Shown here: positions 1-11,689 of the stretch, piece after piece | Numbering within the stretch: the first letter of the stretch is position 1 | Layout of the letters: every line of letters begins with the position of its first letter | DNA from: Pelecanus crispus | Taxonomy: Eukaryota > Chordata > Aves > Pelecaniformes > Pelecanidae | Length of the DNA stretch: 64,000 nt | Assembly: GCF_030463565.1 (NCBI RefSeq) | Contig: NC_134656.1 | Span: forward strand, 935,001-999,000 | Direction of reading: 5' to 3' | Made by a program: the position numbers and the translations under genes | The notes under the pieces: generated by a model | Database searches by the model: none | Seen by the model: the letters and a program-made list of their open reading frames with translations, nothing else | What the model was told of the DNA's origin: nothing

Positions 1-628
1 TTGATTAGCACATATTTATTAGCACACATTTATTAGCACACACAGACATATACACGCAGTGCAGCTCTAATTTTGGGGTTCTACCGCCTAGCTTTGGGTA
101 GGAAAAGCAAGAAGCCATCCCAAACCTTACCATCGAAATTAATTGTTCCATAGACCGACTAATGGCGTGCGGGGCCATGCCGGGAGGCGAGCCGGGCCGC
201 GCACCCCCTGCCCGCGTCGGTGCAGCCTACGGCCTGCACGGCCTTGGGGCCTGCGGCACGGCGCTGCGGCGAGCCCTGGGGTGGGCGACCGGGCATGCCG
301 GTCTGCTGGCCACTGGCCACACCGGCCCCCAGCCACGCCGGCCCCCAACCACGCTGGCCCCCGGCCACACCGGCCCCCGGCCACACCGGCCCCCGGCCAC
401 ACTGGCCACCAGCCACACTGGCCACCAGCCACGCCGGCCCCCGGCCATGGCTCCCCACCGGCAATGGCCGGGCCGGGGAGCCCCACCGGCCGCCCCCGCC
501 ACCGGAGCGGGGCCGGCAGCAGCGGGGCGGCGGCGGTGCGGAAAGTGCGGCCGCCAATGCTCAGGCTGAGGCGGGCGCCGGCGCCGGGGCCGGGGCCGGG
601 CGGGGCGGGCGGAGCCGCGGCCGCCGCC
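1..628 (+). promoter_or_regulatory. COMMD7: COMMD7 5' flank, probable CpG-island promoter and 5' UTR
   Basis: The first 150 bases are AT-rich and include a short repeated phrase (tttattagcacaca) at 14-44. From about 160 the sequence becomes very GC- and CpG-rich and stays so through the COMMD7 start codon at 629, as expected of a housekeeping CpG-island promoter. No TATA box is visible close to the start. The transcription start cannot be placed from sequence alone. In mammals DNMT3B lies on this side in the opposite orientation, so a shared or nearby divergent promoter is possible, but no DNMT3B exon can be seen here. Confidence 0.6.
310..446. repeat. 18-bp GC-rich tandem repeat upstream of COMMD7
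   Basis: About seven imperfect copies of an 18-bp unit built on ccggccacaccggccccc lie 180-320 bp upstream of the COMMD7 start codon. Variants replace cacac by cacgc or cacact and ggcccc by ggccac. The period is a multiple of three, so open frames run through it in all phases. Those frames are low-complexity Pro/His/Ala sequence and are not evidence of a gene. Confidence 0.75.
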
Positions 629-712
629 ATGGGGCTGCTCAACTTCACCCGCGACCCGGTGCCGGAGGCGGTGAGCGGCGACATGCACAACCTCAACCAG
701 CTCAGCGCCCAG
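629..712 (+). CDS. COMMD7: COMMD7 coding exon 1 (residues 1-28)
   Basis: The exon begins at an ATG in strong Kozak context and ends on a Gln codon at a gtgggg donor, in phase 0. It encodes the conserved acidic N-terminus with the PVPEAVSGDM motif. It lies inside the CpG island, and intron 1 starts with more GC-rich sequence and a 50-bp minisatellite. Confidence 0.93.
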
Positions 713-3700
713 GTGGGGCCGGGCCGGGCCGGGGGAGGGCGGGATCCCGCGGGGCCGCCGCCTCCAGGGCAGCCGCAGCCGGCCGGGGCGAGCCGCCAGC
801 CGGGGGGCCGGGCCCGGCAGCTCCGGAGCAGCTCCGGTTCGGGCCTTCAGGCCCCGCAGCCCCGGAGCAGCCCCGGTACCGGGCTCAGTTGGGCCTCCAG
901 GCCCCGCAGCACTGGAGCAGCCCCGGTACTGGGCCGCATCGGGGCTCCAGGCCCCGTAGCCCCGGAGTAGCCCCGGTACCGGGCCCCATCGGGGCTCCAG
1001 GCCCCGTAGCCCCAGAGCAGCCCCGGTACCGGGCTCAGTTGGGCCTCCAGGCCCCGCAGCCCCGGAGCAGCCCCAGTACTGGGCCCCATCAGGCCCAGCA
1101 GCCCCGGTACCGGGCCCAGTGGGGCCTCCAGGCCCCAGCGCGAGGGTCCCTGCCGGGTCTCAGCCCGCTCCAGAAGGGAACCATGTTTTCTGATGCGCGA
1201 GGCAGGGCTGCAGAGCGTGGCCCCGTGCTCGGCACCGCGGGAGCCTGTTCTCCAGGCTGCGAGGCGTTCCTGATGGAGGGGCTCACGTCGTGCCCTGCGT
1301 GGGCAGTAGGGTCCTGTCGAGCACTGTTTTTTCTCAGTGGGACTGCGCAGCGTTCGGGTTGCGATTGCCACCCCGCCACCCTCCCGTCCTGGTTGCCAAC
1401 GCACCGGGTGTGCAGCCGCATCTCAGGAGCTGGCTCAGCTCGCGCTGAAGTTAGTGGAAGAGCTGAGGGGAAGAACCGCGGGGAACGGCCTGCTGTCATC
1501 TCGGTTACACGGCTGACGACAAGGGTAGGACACGATGAGCCGCGTGCCGCAGCAGACCAGCCAGCCGTACCCAGAAGGCCGTGGCCAGCGCCGGTGCCGG
1601 CAGAGGAGGGAGGGTGGTGGTGCTCTGCCCCACAGGCAGGCTCTCCAGCCCTGCCAGCGGCACGCTCAGAAAACTGAAGGCAGTGACTAGACCTTTAACT
1701 GGTTCTTTTCCTTTCCGGAGTTAGTCTGGTTACCCCGTGGGGTTTGTGAAACATGAGTGTAGATGTTCGCATCTTTTCCCACTCACAGTTTTTGGATTAC
1801 ACAGGATAGAACAGCAGCTTCCGATTAGCCCCGAGTCACAAAGGCCCTGTGCAGTGCCAGCTACCAGCTGCTCAAACCCTTTGAGTGAGTCTGAAAAGCA
1901 TCCATGAGCAAATCCCATCCACAGGCATCTTGTAATGCCGAGTGCTGGGGCAGGTGGAGCTGCGTCAAGGTGGTATATCAGCACCTAGTCGTGGTGGTGA
2001 TGGCGAGGTGCTGAGAAATGACACGTACTGATGCCCCCGACTCCGTAACACTGTTCTTTTTCTTCACAGCAATTCTCAGCGCTGACTGAAGTGCTCTTCC
2101 GCTTTCTAACAGAGCCCAAGGAGGTAAGGCATGTGCAGAGCACCGAGGGAGAAGTGTGTGAATGCAGCTCTCTGGTGAGAAGGGTGCGGAGTTAAGATTG
2201 TCTTGCTGCTCTTTCTCTTGAACAGGTAGAAAGGTTTCTGACTCAGCTCTCAGAATTTGCCACCATGAATAAAATCAGCTTGGGCCCCCTGAAAAACATT
2301 GTCAAAAGTATTCTTCTGGTACCTAATGGTAAGTGATACATTTGCATATGCTACCCTGAGGCCAAACTATTGCGTCCATTCCTGCAGGCTGCCAAAGTCT
2401 GTCTCCAGAACTGCAGTGCACTTGGTTTGCAGAATAAGTGCTAATGGTAGCTGATAAATGGCTTAGCATTTAAGAATCAAAAATTCTCCTGTTGAAATAT
2501 CCCTGTATGGTGACTGTATGGCTTTGTATTCTTTACACCCTGCCTGCACGCGCATTTCACAGGCTTAACTAAACTCACTTAAATATCTATGCATTAAACA
2601 CAAGCACAACACTGACAGTGCTCACTTTAACTTGTACCTGTAAATCCATTTGTGCCAGAGCAGCCCAGCCTTGTGTTGGCACTACGTCTTTGTAGGAACT
2701 TCCATCCAAGTGACCCAGTGCTGTAATTCCTACAAGGACAAGCGCTGTTTGAGACAGATAAGACAGCGTACACGCCCCTCTAGAGTGGGCTGGGAACCGG
2801 CATAGTTCTAGGCCATGTAAGGGAAACATCTGTCCTTGCAGTCTTGTTTTAGAAAAACACTTACGTGTCCAGCAGTTTCTCACGCATAAATAGTGGGGGA
2901 GAGGCGCAGGGGGATTCCCCTTGAATACCCCAGACTCCAGCACTTTATGAGATTACTCTGACGTTGTGGCTGCCGTTTGATGTGATAAAGCATCAAACAC
3001 CTCCGCTGCATGTTCATCCCATTGATCCTGCGTGTTATTAACAGTCCCTTGCCACTGTCCTTCAGTCCTGGGTTCCCCGTGGCTTTCTTCACAGCAGTGA
3101 AGCCATGCACGACTGTTCCCTGCGTTTGGCCTAAACTTCCATTCTACTACTTCAGGCCATTTCTGCTGTCCTGGAGTAGCAATGAATAATTGCCTTTCCT
3201 GCAACCGTCTCGGGGGTATTTAACGTGGAATCGGCGTTTTCTCCCTTCCTGATCCTGGACTAGGTGCACTCGGTCTCGTCGTTCCCGTGTGTGTGTGCTG
3301 GCTCCAATCCCGCTGTAACTTTTCATTAGCTCCGGGATGCTGCAGACAGTATCGGAACAGATTACAGCAGATAACTTTGCCTATGTGCTACACAGACGGA
3401 AAGCCATGTGGGACTGGCAGTCTCCTTGAATTTATGAGATTCCTGCTCTTGGCTTCAGAGAACAGAATCCTTGTAAACTTCCATGTGCTGCCTGTGCCCC
3501 AGAACAAAGGAGGCAGGCACAGCAGGGGAAAGTGTTATATGCACACGTTCACACCCATAATCCAAAACACAGCAGGTAGGTCAAATTAGTAGCCTGCCAG
3601 CCTTAACAGTTCTCCTTTAACAAGCAAAGCTTCTATAGGAGAGAAAGCAGCAACTTCAAAACACAACCGCTGCTGCTGTTTCCATGGATACCTGCAATGA

Positions 3701-6105
3701 AATCTCTCCCTCCCTCTCGGGCACTCCCATCGCCCTGACTTTTAAAGCACTGGGCATCTGCAAAGATACCAGCAGGCACAACTGTATTTCCTATCTTGCC
3801 GAGCTGTGGTTTGTTTCAAAACACAGTCCCAGAACAGAGGCTTTCTAGCGCAGGGTCTCCGTCTCTGCGTTTCTTTGACTCGGTAAAGATTGGTTTGACT
3901 CAGTAAAAAGTGATTTTTCTTCTTTGCATTGTTTATTCAGGTGCCCTGAAGAGGAATTTGTCTTCCGAACAAGTCAGAGCAGATTTTATTGCTCTAGGTA
4001 GGTCACCTGACTTTCACTAAATAGAAGATAATTAATATTTATCACAGATAGTAATCTCATATGGTTTCCCCCACAGGCCTCAGTGAAGAGAAAGCCAGTT
4101 ACTTTGCAGAACAGGTATTAATACATTTTTGCTTGTTTCTAAGCTAACAAAATGACAGTCTTTGAGTGGGAACTTGTAAAACCCTGCTGTGATACTGAGA
4201 TGTGGCAGTACTTCGGGTATTTCCTTCAAAACCAGCTCAGAATCTTGAACTGAAGATCCTTGGATAACTGATAACTTTGTCTAATGATGCTCCTGCTTTG
4301 CCGTGGCCTCTACCTCATCGCTTTCATGATTCCTGCACTTCTGCGTGGCTTTCATTTGATTGTTTTCCTCCTTTGCATGCTCTGAGCCCCGGGGTCACGC
4401 AGTTACATGAACACATGACTTTATGCGCAGATATTGTTACACTGAACCAGTGCTAAAACAAAACCGGTGAGTTTCATTTACAGAAGTGACAAGGCAGATG
4501 GAAATCCTAGGAGGACTCAAACATCTTTGAAAGCCCTGCCGACCGCACTAGTTTGCCCCTTTACACCCCTCCACTTTGGGCTTCTGCCATCAGCCTGCCT
4601 AGTTCCCAATTTATGCTGAAATTACGGGTAACATAAACAGAGGCCCCTCTGAACTGACTGCCTGTGTGTCTTTTGCTCTTGCAGTGGAAGGTGAATTCCC
4701 CCACCCTAACACGCCTGGCTGTTGGTCAGACGCTGATGATTAACCAGCTGATAGATATGGAGTGGAAGTTTGGAGGTAATAGAGCTAAAACATAAACCGA
4801 ATGGGTTGGGAAAGCCAACAGCAGCTCTCAGCTAAGTAACTTTTCATTTCACAGTTTAGCTAACAGATTATCTCCCTTCTCTTCTTTCTGACTCACAGTG
4901 ACTGCTGGGAGCAGTGAACTGGAAAAAGTGGGAAGTATCTTCTTACAGGTAAATCTCCTACATCAGAGAGTTCAGGTTGTAGTGCAGTTAAGGAACAAGC
5001 TGCAACCGGGCATGTGGGAAGTACTGGCTGTGAGAGGAACTAGAGGAAAGCTAGATCTCGTAGGAACAAGCTCTGCAACAGTGCATCTGCTTCAGTCTTC
5101 TGCGTGGAATTGCCAGCAGATAGCAGGCACGCTGCTATTTGTTTCTCTTCTGAAGACATCATGTATCACAGAAGCGTAGCGCCCTCTGAAAAGCTGTTCA
5201 AAAAGCTCACTCTAGCAAAGGTCACCCTATCTCAGGGAGGGAGGGGGAACGTGGTCATTTATAAGGACTTCCAGAGATCCTCCCAGTGCCTAAGGAATCC
5301 ATTCCTGCAGTGACGCTTCCTGAAAAGCCTATCAAAGGTGTGCGTGCTTTGCAGCAGTCTGCCCGTCCGAAACTCACAGCAGAGTCCCGCACTGCTGTCC
5401 TTTCACGGTGCTCAGAACACACATCTCTGAATTAAAATACCTCTGCTTTTTCTTCCCCATAGCTGAAGCTGGTGATTAAAAAAGGGAGCCAAATGGAAAA
5501 CGTCTATATCGGTGAGTTAACAGTTCTGGAAAAGCAGCGAGCATTTGAGTATGTGGCAGCAGGGCGGCAGCTGGGAGCCTGCGGGTGCTGCCGGAGGTGG
5601 GGGAGCTTTGGGCACAGACCCGGCCGGGGTCACGGCGAGAGCGTGGCTGGGGGATGCCGCGCCGCGCAGCCGCTCCGGAAGCATTTAGGAGCGCTGACTG
5701 TTGGGCAGTCTTCGCATCTGTGCGTAAGTAAATATAGATAGCGCCACAGAGCCGTGAAAAGTGATCAGAGCAGCACGGCAGATGAAGAAAGTAAACAATT
5801 CCCAAGTGTCGGTTGCTGTCAGGAGAATCCTATCCCGGAACCCCACGCAGCCCAGCTAGCGTAAAGAAACAGCTGCTGAGAGTCACAGTGTCGAATCCTG
5901 CCTGGCTTAGGTGAACGCGAGTTGCTCTGCGGTAGCACCAGAATGGCTTTTCCAGTGTTGGAAGTGTAACCTGAACTCTAAGACTTGATGCCTCTTTTGG
6001 TTTTTGTTTTGGTTTTTTTTTTCTGCAGAGTTAACTTTGCCCCAGTTCTACAGTTTTCTGCATGAAATGGAACGGGTCAAAACCAGTCTGGAAAGCCTCA
6101 GCTGA
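629..6105 (+). CDS. COMMD7: COMM domain-containing protein 7 (COMMD7), complete, nine coding exons
   Basis: Joining 629-712, 2070-2123, 2226-2328, 3941-3997, 4077-4114, 4685-4775, 4899-4948, 5463-5511 and 6029-6105 gives 603 coding bases: 200 residues and a TGA stop. That is the length I know for mammalian COMMD7. Every junction is GT-AG and phases agree throughout. Recognisable stretches are the N-terminal RDPVPEAVSGDMHNLNQL, QFSALTEVLFRFLTEPKEVE, a MINQLIDMEWKFGV segment entering the C-terminal COMM domain (about residues 133-200), and ELTLPQFYSFLHEMERV near the end. From knowledge of the family, COMMD proteins assemble into the Commander complex (with CCDC22, CCDC93 and Retriever) for endosomal cargo recycling, and COMMD7 has been reported to restrain NF-kB through RELA. 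The start codon has context gccgccgccatgg, a good Kozak match. No frameshift or premature stop was found. Confidence 0.96.
841..1140. repeat. 50-bp minisatellite in COMMD7 intron 1
   Basis: Five consecutive units of exactly 50 bp start at 841, 891, 941, 991 and 1041, followed by a shortened sixth unit. Each carries the core ggccccgcagccccggagca followed by gccccggtaccggg and an alternating end (ctcagtt or ccccatc). The alternation of the two ends suggests duplication in blocks larger than one unit. The array lies about 130 bp inside intron 1. Confidence 0.88.
2070..2123 (+). CDS. COMMD7: COMMD7 coding exon 2 (residues 29-46)
   Basis: This 54-bp, phase 0/0 exon encodes QFSALTEVLFRFLTEPKE. It follows a ttcttcacag acceptor and ends at a gtaagg donor. 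Part of the helical N-terminal domain of COMMD proteins. Confidence 0.93.
2226..2328 (+). CDS. COMMD7: COMMD7 coding exon 3 (residues 47-80)
   Basis: This 103-bp exon opens with codons for VERFLTQLSEFATMNKISLG after a cttgaacag acceptor. It ends one base into a glycine codon at a gtaagt donor, so it leaves phase 1. It continues the N-terminal helical domain. Confidence 0.93.
3941..3997 (+). CDS. COMMD7: COMMD7 coding exon 4 (residues 81-99)
   Basis: A 57-bp exon following a gtttattcag acceptor. It completes the split glycine codon and encodes ALKRNLSSEQVRADFIAL, then leaves phase 1 at a gtaggt donor. The DFI-L-L-E pattern running into the next exon is characteristic of COMMD7. Confidence 0.92.
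4077..4114 (+). CDS. COMMD7: COMMD7 coding exon 5 (residues 100-112)
   Basis: A 38-bp micro-exon encoding GLSEEKASYFAEQ, bounded by a ccccacag acceptor and a gtatta donor. It enters in phase 1 and leaves in phase 0. The 80-bp intron before it is the shortest in the gene. Confidence 0.92.
4685..4775 (+). CDS. COMMD7: COMMD7 coding exon 6 (residues 113-142)
   Basis: A 91-bp exon with a tcttgcag acceptor and gtaata donor, entering phase 0 and leaving phase 1. It encodes the run through TLMINQLIDMEWKFG. The tryptophan in MEWKFG marks the beginning of the C-terminal COMM domain used for dimerisation with other COMMD proteins. Confidence 0.94.
4899..4948 (+). CDS. COMMD7: COMMD7 coding exon 7 (residues 143-159)
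   Basis: A 50-bp exon after a gactcacag acceptor, completing a valine codon and encoding TAGSSELEKVGSIFLQ before a gtaaat donor. It lies within the COMM domain. An open frame continues past the donor to about 5179, but the splice site and the match resuming at 5463 show that this is intron. Confidence 0.93.
5463..5511 (+). CDS. COMMD7: COMMD7 coding exon 8 (residues 160-175)
   Basis: A 49-bp exon encoding LKLVIKKGSQMENVYI, after a ccccatag acceptor and before a gtgagt donor. It leaves one base of a glutamate codon. This is a beta-strand portion of the COMM domain. Confidence 0.93.
6029..6105 (+). CDS. COMMD7: COMMD7 coding exon 9 and stop (residues 176-200)
   Basis: The last coding exon follows a T-rich tract and a ttctgcag acceptor. 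It encodes ELTLPQFYSFLHEMERVKTS and a short tail, ending with TGA at 6103-6105. The C-terminal COMM helix is intact. Confidence 0.94.
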
Positions 6106-6390
6106 AACTGCATGGGCCTGACCCGACATCTGTCCAGGATGTTTAATTTCTCCTTGCGGGCCTGCAGATTTTCCCAGTGCCCTTGTCAGGGAAGACAAGG
6201 CTGTGCGACAAGCGGCGGTGTCACAGCCCAGAAGGGCCCATCAATCCTTCAGAACCTGAAACTTCAGCAAGTGTTTCGAAACAGCTACAAGTCCACTCAT
6301 CTCTTTAATACTCTTATGAGAAATTGTGGTCAGAAATATGTGGATACTTGTATTAAAATAGCAAAGAAATAAACCCATTCCCATCCTGCT
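6106..6390 (+). terminator. COMMD7: COMMD7 3' UTR with poly(A) signal
   Basis: A canonical AATAAA at 6368-6373, with an upstream ATTAAA at 6352-6357, lies about 260 bp past the stop codon. A T-run at 6411-6422 follows and could serve as the downstream U-rich element. Cleavage is therefore expected near 6385-6400. A short open frame at 6112-6372 lies wholly in this UTR and is not considered coding. Confidence 0.8.
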
Positions 6391-6399
6391 CTATTTGTA

Positions 6400-9300
6400 T
6401 CAGAATTTGATTTTTTTTTTTTGAGAAAAAGAGAAATAGAAACAAAGAATCATTTTCAAACTTGGAAGAATTAAGCAGAGAGGACAAGGGAAGCAAGGAG
6501 AGCATCTAACCCGGTGACTCACTTAATGCTCACTTCCAAGCCTCTCACTTCTCTTGTATTGAGAAATGGATTGATTACATCCTTCCCAATTGTGCCTCAT
6601 TACTGAAAAGCATCTCAGTGGTAGACGATTTTAAATCTTAAACAACATCTGCCTCCATGCACAGGGGGAAAAACATCTCAGGGGGGTGACTAGACAAATC
6701 TAGTTTGCTTGTGCTGGGCTCTAGGGAGCAGCTCTTTGATCGGCGGTTTGTGTGCCGTTGCGCAGGTAGATCCAGCCCCTTTCCCTCCGGCATACGCCCG
6801 AACCCCACGAAGCACCATCAGCGCAACTCTTCCATTGCCTGACGGCGAGGATGAGCAGAGGGGTGCCCCTGGCCTGGCACGGGGGCAGCGGGAGGTGTTA
6901 CGTTCACCACGGTTCCTCCCGTGCCGGAATGTTTAATTCTCCAGTGCCTCTTGGCAGCCCGAGCCCGCTGTGGCCTCCTCCCACGGCACAGAGCTGAACG
7001 AAGCTCCCTCTTAACAGCGCGTTCCGTCCACCGCCGGGATTTCCCAAGGTACCTCCATGTCCCTGATGTGCTCTGCAGTCACAGCAGAAGGAATGAACTG
7101 CAGCGTGGCGGTAAATACCGGTAAGATCCTCTCCATTTCCAGCCTACACCTGCAGTAATTCCCCGTCCCGTGGCATCCTGCAAGCCTGCTGAGGGACAAG
7201 CAGCACTGCGGCTCCCTGTGCGTGCATCTGCTCCCAGTTAAAGCCGTGCACAAAACGAGTTTCTGTGAGAAAGGAGTCACAAAGCTCCCTGCAACTCACA
7301 GCTTTACCCGCAGGTTTTCAGCTTGCGGAAAACCCAGCGATTTTCTGCATTGCATTTCATGCAGTCCTGCGTGAGTGGCTAGAACCGATAACGAGCACAG
7401 GCTGAACTGTGTGCTCGGGAAACAGCTCAGGGAATCCTGCTGGCAAACTCGGGGACAGTATTTGCATATTTATTTTCCCACGTAGCAGGCCATTCACAAG
7501 CATTTCAAGCTTTGTCACATGATGATGGTAAAAATTAAAAAAAAAATTCCTCTGAAATAATGCCCTGCAAATTATTCCATCTCCTTTCGGGTGGCAGGAA
7601 AAGCTATTTCAGGGAGGAAGAAAATGTCCGAAGGGCTGCTTGCTCAAGACAAAAGGAATTTTTTTGCTTTACGTTTTCTGCCGCCTGTTTCTATTATTTC
7701 TCCTCATCCTCCTGGTGCCAGGGCGGCACCACTCAACCCTACCCGGTTATGGCAGGAGGCGGACCACGGCAATGCCGCAGCAGATGCCAGGCTCGGTTGT
7801 GGGTCAGGAATCCGCCGCCCCCCGCGCTCCTCCCCCTGCCCGGTTGGGATTAAGCCGCTTGGGGCTGACGCACGCCGCAGCCCGCTGACCCCGAGCGCAG
7901 GGGTCACCTCCATGCTGCTCCGCCATCCCCACGGGCATCTCCGATCGGCGGCATTAGAGAGCGCGGCCGCCGCGCCGCTGGGACGCGGCGTGACCTTCAT
8001 GGTGCCACCAGCGCTCCCCGGTGCCCCGGGAGCCCCTTTCATCCCGCGCACTTGGCTGAGCATGAGCCCAGCTGGCAGCTCCGGCGGGGACGGGGCGCGG
8101 GGAGGGAGCCGGCTCCGGCAGCACCGGCACGGGGTGACGCTGACCATGGGGGAACCCGGTTGCTCTCCTGATCGTGCCAAGCAGGGGTGAGCGCGGCGCT
8201 GGGAAACGCGGCGCGACAGCCATGCCTTTCCTGCGCGGCACGGCCCCGGCTTCGCCGCCGGCGTACGACGGGGTGATGGCGAATGCCCGGAGCCCCGCGC
8301 TGGGGCTCGGTGAAGCGGCGGGCGCAGCCGCAGGGAGGGTTGAACGGGGACCGAGCCGCAGCCGGGAGGGAAGGGGCTGCTGCCGTGCCCGTTTTGCCCG
8401 GGTTTCCGGGCGGCCCCCGCGGTGCTCGCCGCGCTGCCTCTTCCGTCTGCCCGTCAAGCCCAGCCAGCCGAGAGCTAATCTCCGCGGGACAGCGGGCGCG
8501 GGGGAAACGGGGGCCCCTGACAGCTTGGGGTGAAGCTAACTGTACTCCTGCAGCGGTTTGCCTCCCCGAGGGCTTTCTCAGCCCATTTCCCCTGGGGGCA
8601 GCTGCGCCGCAGCCCCCCTGCCCCATTCCTGCCCAGACCCCCGCTGCGGGGGCCGCACGTGGGCCCTCCCGGCTGCAGCCTGGCCCCGAGTGTGGGGGCT
8701 GCAGCGGGGCGGGGGCGGCTCTGCTGAAGCTGCAGCGCAGGCACCCCCTCGCATGCTCGGATGCTCGCGCAGCCCCGCTCGCCGCAGCGGGGACCCTCTG
8801 CCACCTCGGGGACCCCCTCACTGTGCCGCGGGCTGCCGGGCAGTCTCTCCTGAAGCCGGGGGAGATGGCGGAGCGGTCCCCAGGAGCCAGGCTGCCATGG
8901 GGCCCGCGCTCCCGGGCATCCCACACGCTCATCCAAGGCCAGCTTCCTGCAAAACCACGCCAGAGCAGCCAGGAGACGGGGGCTGTGCTCACGGGGTCTG
9001 TCGCTTCCCGGCACCAATTCAATGCCGTTGTGATTCTCAGCCGTGGCAGATGCTAATGGCTGAGGGAGCCGGGGTGGTTTTGGATGCAGCATCTTCTCCC
9101 CACTGGAAATGCCGATGCCGTTCCCTTCACGTGTGAAGGAGCCCTCCAAACCCCGAGAACAAAAGCCATGGTGGCACCCGCTGCCCTCCCCCTGCTTGGA
9201 GGTGGCGGAGCAGATGCAGGCTCCGCTTCCACTCCTGCCTCCAGCCTGCGGGCCGGCGGGGAAGGAGGGGACTGGGGCTCGCTGCCTGCTCTGCCTGACC

Positions 9301-11685
9301 TCAAGCAGGTTGCGTGGGAAGCGGCAGAGCTCCTGCGGGAACCCCCCGCTTTTGCAGACCTCGCTGGGAGCTGCTCCATGCCAAGGGCTTTGAAAGCTTC
9401 GTCTTTATCCCTCTCCCAGCTTTCCTGTTTGCAAAATAGGGCAACAAATCTCAGGGTTGGGCAACAGCTGGGAATGAGCCGTGGCAGGTGAGGCAAGCTG
9501 GGGACAAGAACCAGCAGGCGACGGCCCCAAGAGCAGCCCCGGGCTCAGCCCCAGGCCAGGCAAAGCCTGCAGCTTGCAGTGAGGGTGCAGCGCTGTGCCT
9601 GGCCTGGCTGAACGGAGAAGGCATTGCCTCCATGACAGCGTTCATCTTGCACAGAGCAGCGTGGCTGATTAAGCCAGTCCTGCCCCTCCTCACCCCACGC
9701 CGACGGGGACCTGCTCAGGGTACGTGGGGCTACCTGAGGCCCCCACGGCCCATGCTCCGGGGAGAGACCCTTGGCATCTGCCCCCCTTGCAAGGAGCAGG
9801 CGGGCGAGCGCTGTGCTCGGTGCAGCACCGTGCCCTTGCTGAGGACGCGCTCCTCAGGAATGAGCCCTCAGCCTGCCTTGGGACCAGCTTCTCCTGTGCT
9901 CGCCCTGCTCGGGACGGGCAGGGAGGCATCCCACCCTGCCTCTGAAACTGGGCCGCTGCCTCCCATTCTTGCAGGAGGGGTGGGGGGGAAACTGGTGGTG
10001 TCCAAGGCAGTGGAAATATTCCTAGCATGTCCTCTTTTCCTAAGCCCTGCCATCTCTCTAGGCACTTCTTTGTCCAGGCACACTGGGAACAATTGGGGTT
10101 GCTCAGCCAGACCGCAGGCTGTCGATCAGCAGAGCGAATGAATGCTCAGGCATAAGGAACCCATCTTCTCCCACAGCACGGGGAGGTGGCCACCAGAAAC
10201 AGGGCCCGTGGCACAACAGCACAGGCAGCAAACAATTCCCGGGCACCAGCGCCAGTGCCAGCACCGAGAAGGACGGCAGGAGCTCACCAGCCCGTCTGAG
10301 GAATGGCAGAGCGGGAGGGGATCACTGGGCTTCCCCCGGCCCCACCGTGGGGCTTGGGGCTGCACGGTTGGCACAACGCGGATGCCCTGACGGCCGGTGC
10401 CGAGGTCCCTGCGTGCACCGACCTTGCCAGCCCTGAGCACCCGCTCTGCAGGTGGCCAAGGAGGAGCTGAGTCTCGGGGGTCATTTTGGAGCCCAGCCCA
10501 GAGAGGAGCCCCCCAAGCTGTGGGATCAGGGCTGGGCTGACCCCTCACAGCACCCAGCGCCCTCGGGGCAGCCCTATCCGGGACCGATTGCAACTGCTTC
10601 CCTTGCAGGCACAGCTTCGTTACCAGCCGTGACAAACCTGCCCCGTCCCCAGCAGCCCATCCAGCTGCTCCCCTCCGTGACACCCCGAGCAGCCGCAGGC
10701 TGGTGCGGGACACGGGGAACTCCCCGCCAGCCGCGGCGGCTCAGCTACCATTTCCCAGCGCTCCCCCGCAGCGCACAGCTCCATTTTATAGGGCTGCTCT
10801 GTCCCAGGGGCATCGCTGCCGCAGCGCAGCCGCTGAGGAGGTTACCCCCGACCAGCCACCGAGTTCACCATGGAAAGAGAGGGAAAGCAGGGTTAACCCT
10901 TATGCTGCTGACCCATCTCACAGCACCGGGGAATATCTTTGTTTGAAAGCACGCTCTGAAGTCCCAGTGGTGACCGGCTGCTGCAAAGCACCAGCCGAGG
11001 AGCCCCCGTGCCATCCCCATGCCGGCCCCTGCACCAGAGCATCCCCCACATCCATAACGGCAGCGCTGAGCCCGAGGCAGCCACTTGTGCCCGGTGCCCT
11101 CAGGTTTCGGGGCAGCAGGCAAAGGACTGCGCCCGTCCCCAGCGGCAGCCAAGCCCAAATCCTTCCCTAAGCTTTGTCTCGCAGCCGCGGGTGGGATGGT
11201 GAACAAGGAGCGGACGGCAGGCGTTGCTTGACCGAGGCCGCGGGGAGCACTGCTGCCCACAGGCGCCACGGCACCGCTCGCGTTCCTGCGTGAAAATTTG
11301 GGGGCTGCAAGCAAGGCCGAGGGCCCTTCCCTTGCCGGGACCGTGCTTCACAGCACCACCGGGCTGGCCAGAGCCACCATCCGCGGGGCCGGGGGCTGTC
11401 GCTGCCCGTTCGCCCCACGGCTGGCAGCAGGGCCGCAGCAGGACGAGGGGTGGGTGGGCGAGCGCAGGCAGCGCCGCCATTTCCCGGCTCAGCAGCCCCT
11501 CGGGGCAGGGTTTGGGGCGGGGGTCCCCGGGCGGGACCCCCCCAGCTTCCCCCGCGCATCTCATGGCGCTGAGCCCACGCAAACTCACGGCACCGCGGCG
11601 AGCCGGGCGCGCCCCCGCTGCGGTGCGCAGCGCCGAGCAGCAGAGGGCGCCAGAGCACCGCGCAGCGCCGCGGCCCCGCCCCCGC
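6400..11685. other. Intergenic DNA, no gene recognised
   Basis: About 5.3 kb follow COMMD7 without a recognisable exon. From 6400 to 7600 it is mixed-composition unique sequence. From about 7700 to 9000 it is GC-rich and moderately CpG-rich, which accounts for long overlapping open frames on both strands; a weak regulatory CpG island is possible. From 9000 to 11650 it remains GC-rich. None of the predicted peptides resembles a family I know, and they carry the Pro/Ala/Gly/Arg bias of chance frames. Confidence 0.6.
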
Positions 11686-11689
11686 CGGG

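Noticed and set aside
1-628. First exon of DNMT3B on the - strand
   Set aside because: Expected nearby from mammalian gene order, but no recognisable DNMT3B coding sequence or splice pattern is present in the window.
220-1677. 485-codon + strand frame spanning the COMMD7 promoter, exon 1 and intron 1
   Set aside because: It is in a different frame from COMMD7, crosses the exon 1 donor, and is made of two tandem repeats and GC-rich Pro/Ala/Gly sequence.
4898-5179. 93-codon frame extending COMMD7 exon 7
   Set aside because: Family sequence stops at the gtaaat donor (4949) and resumes in frame at 5463; the extension is intron.
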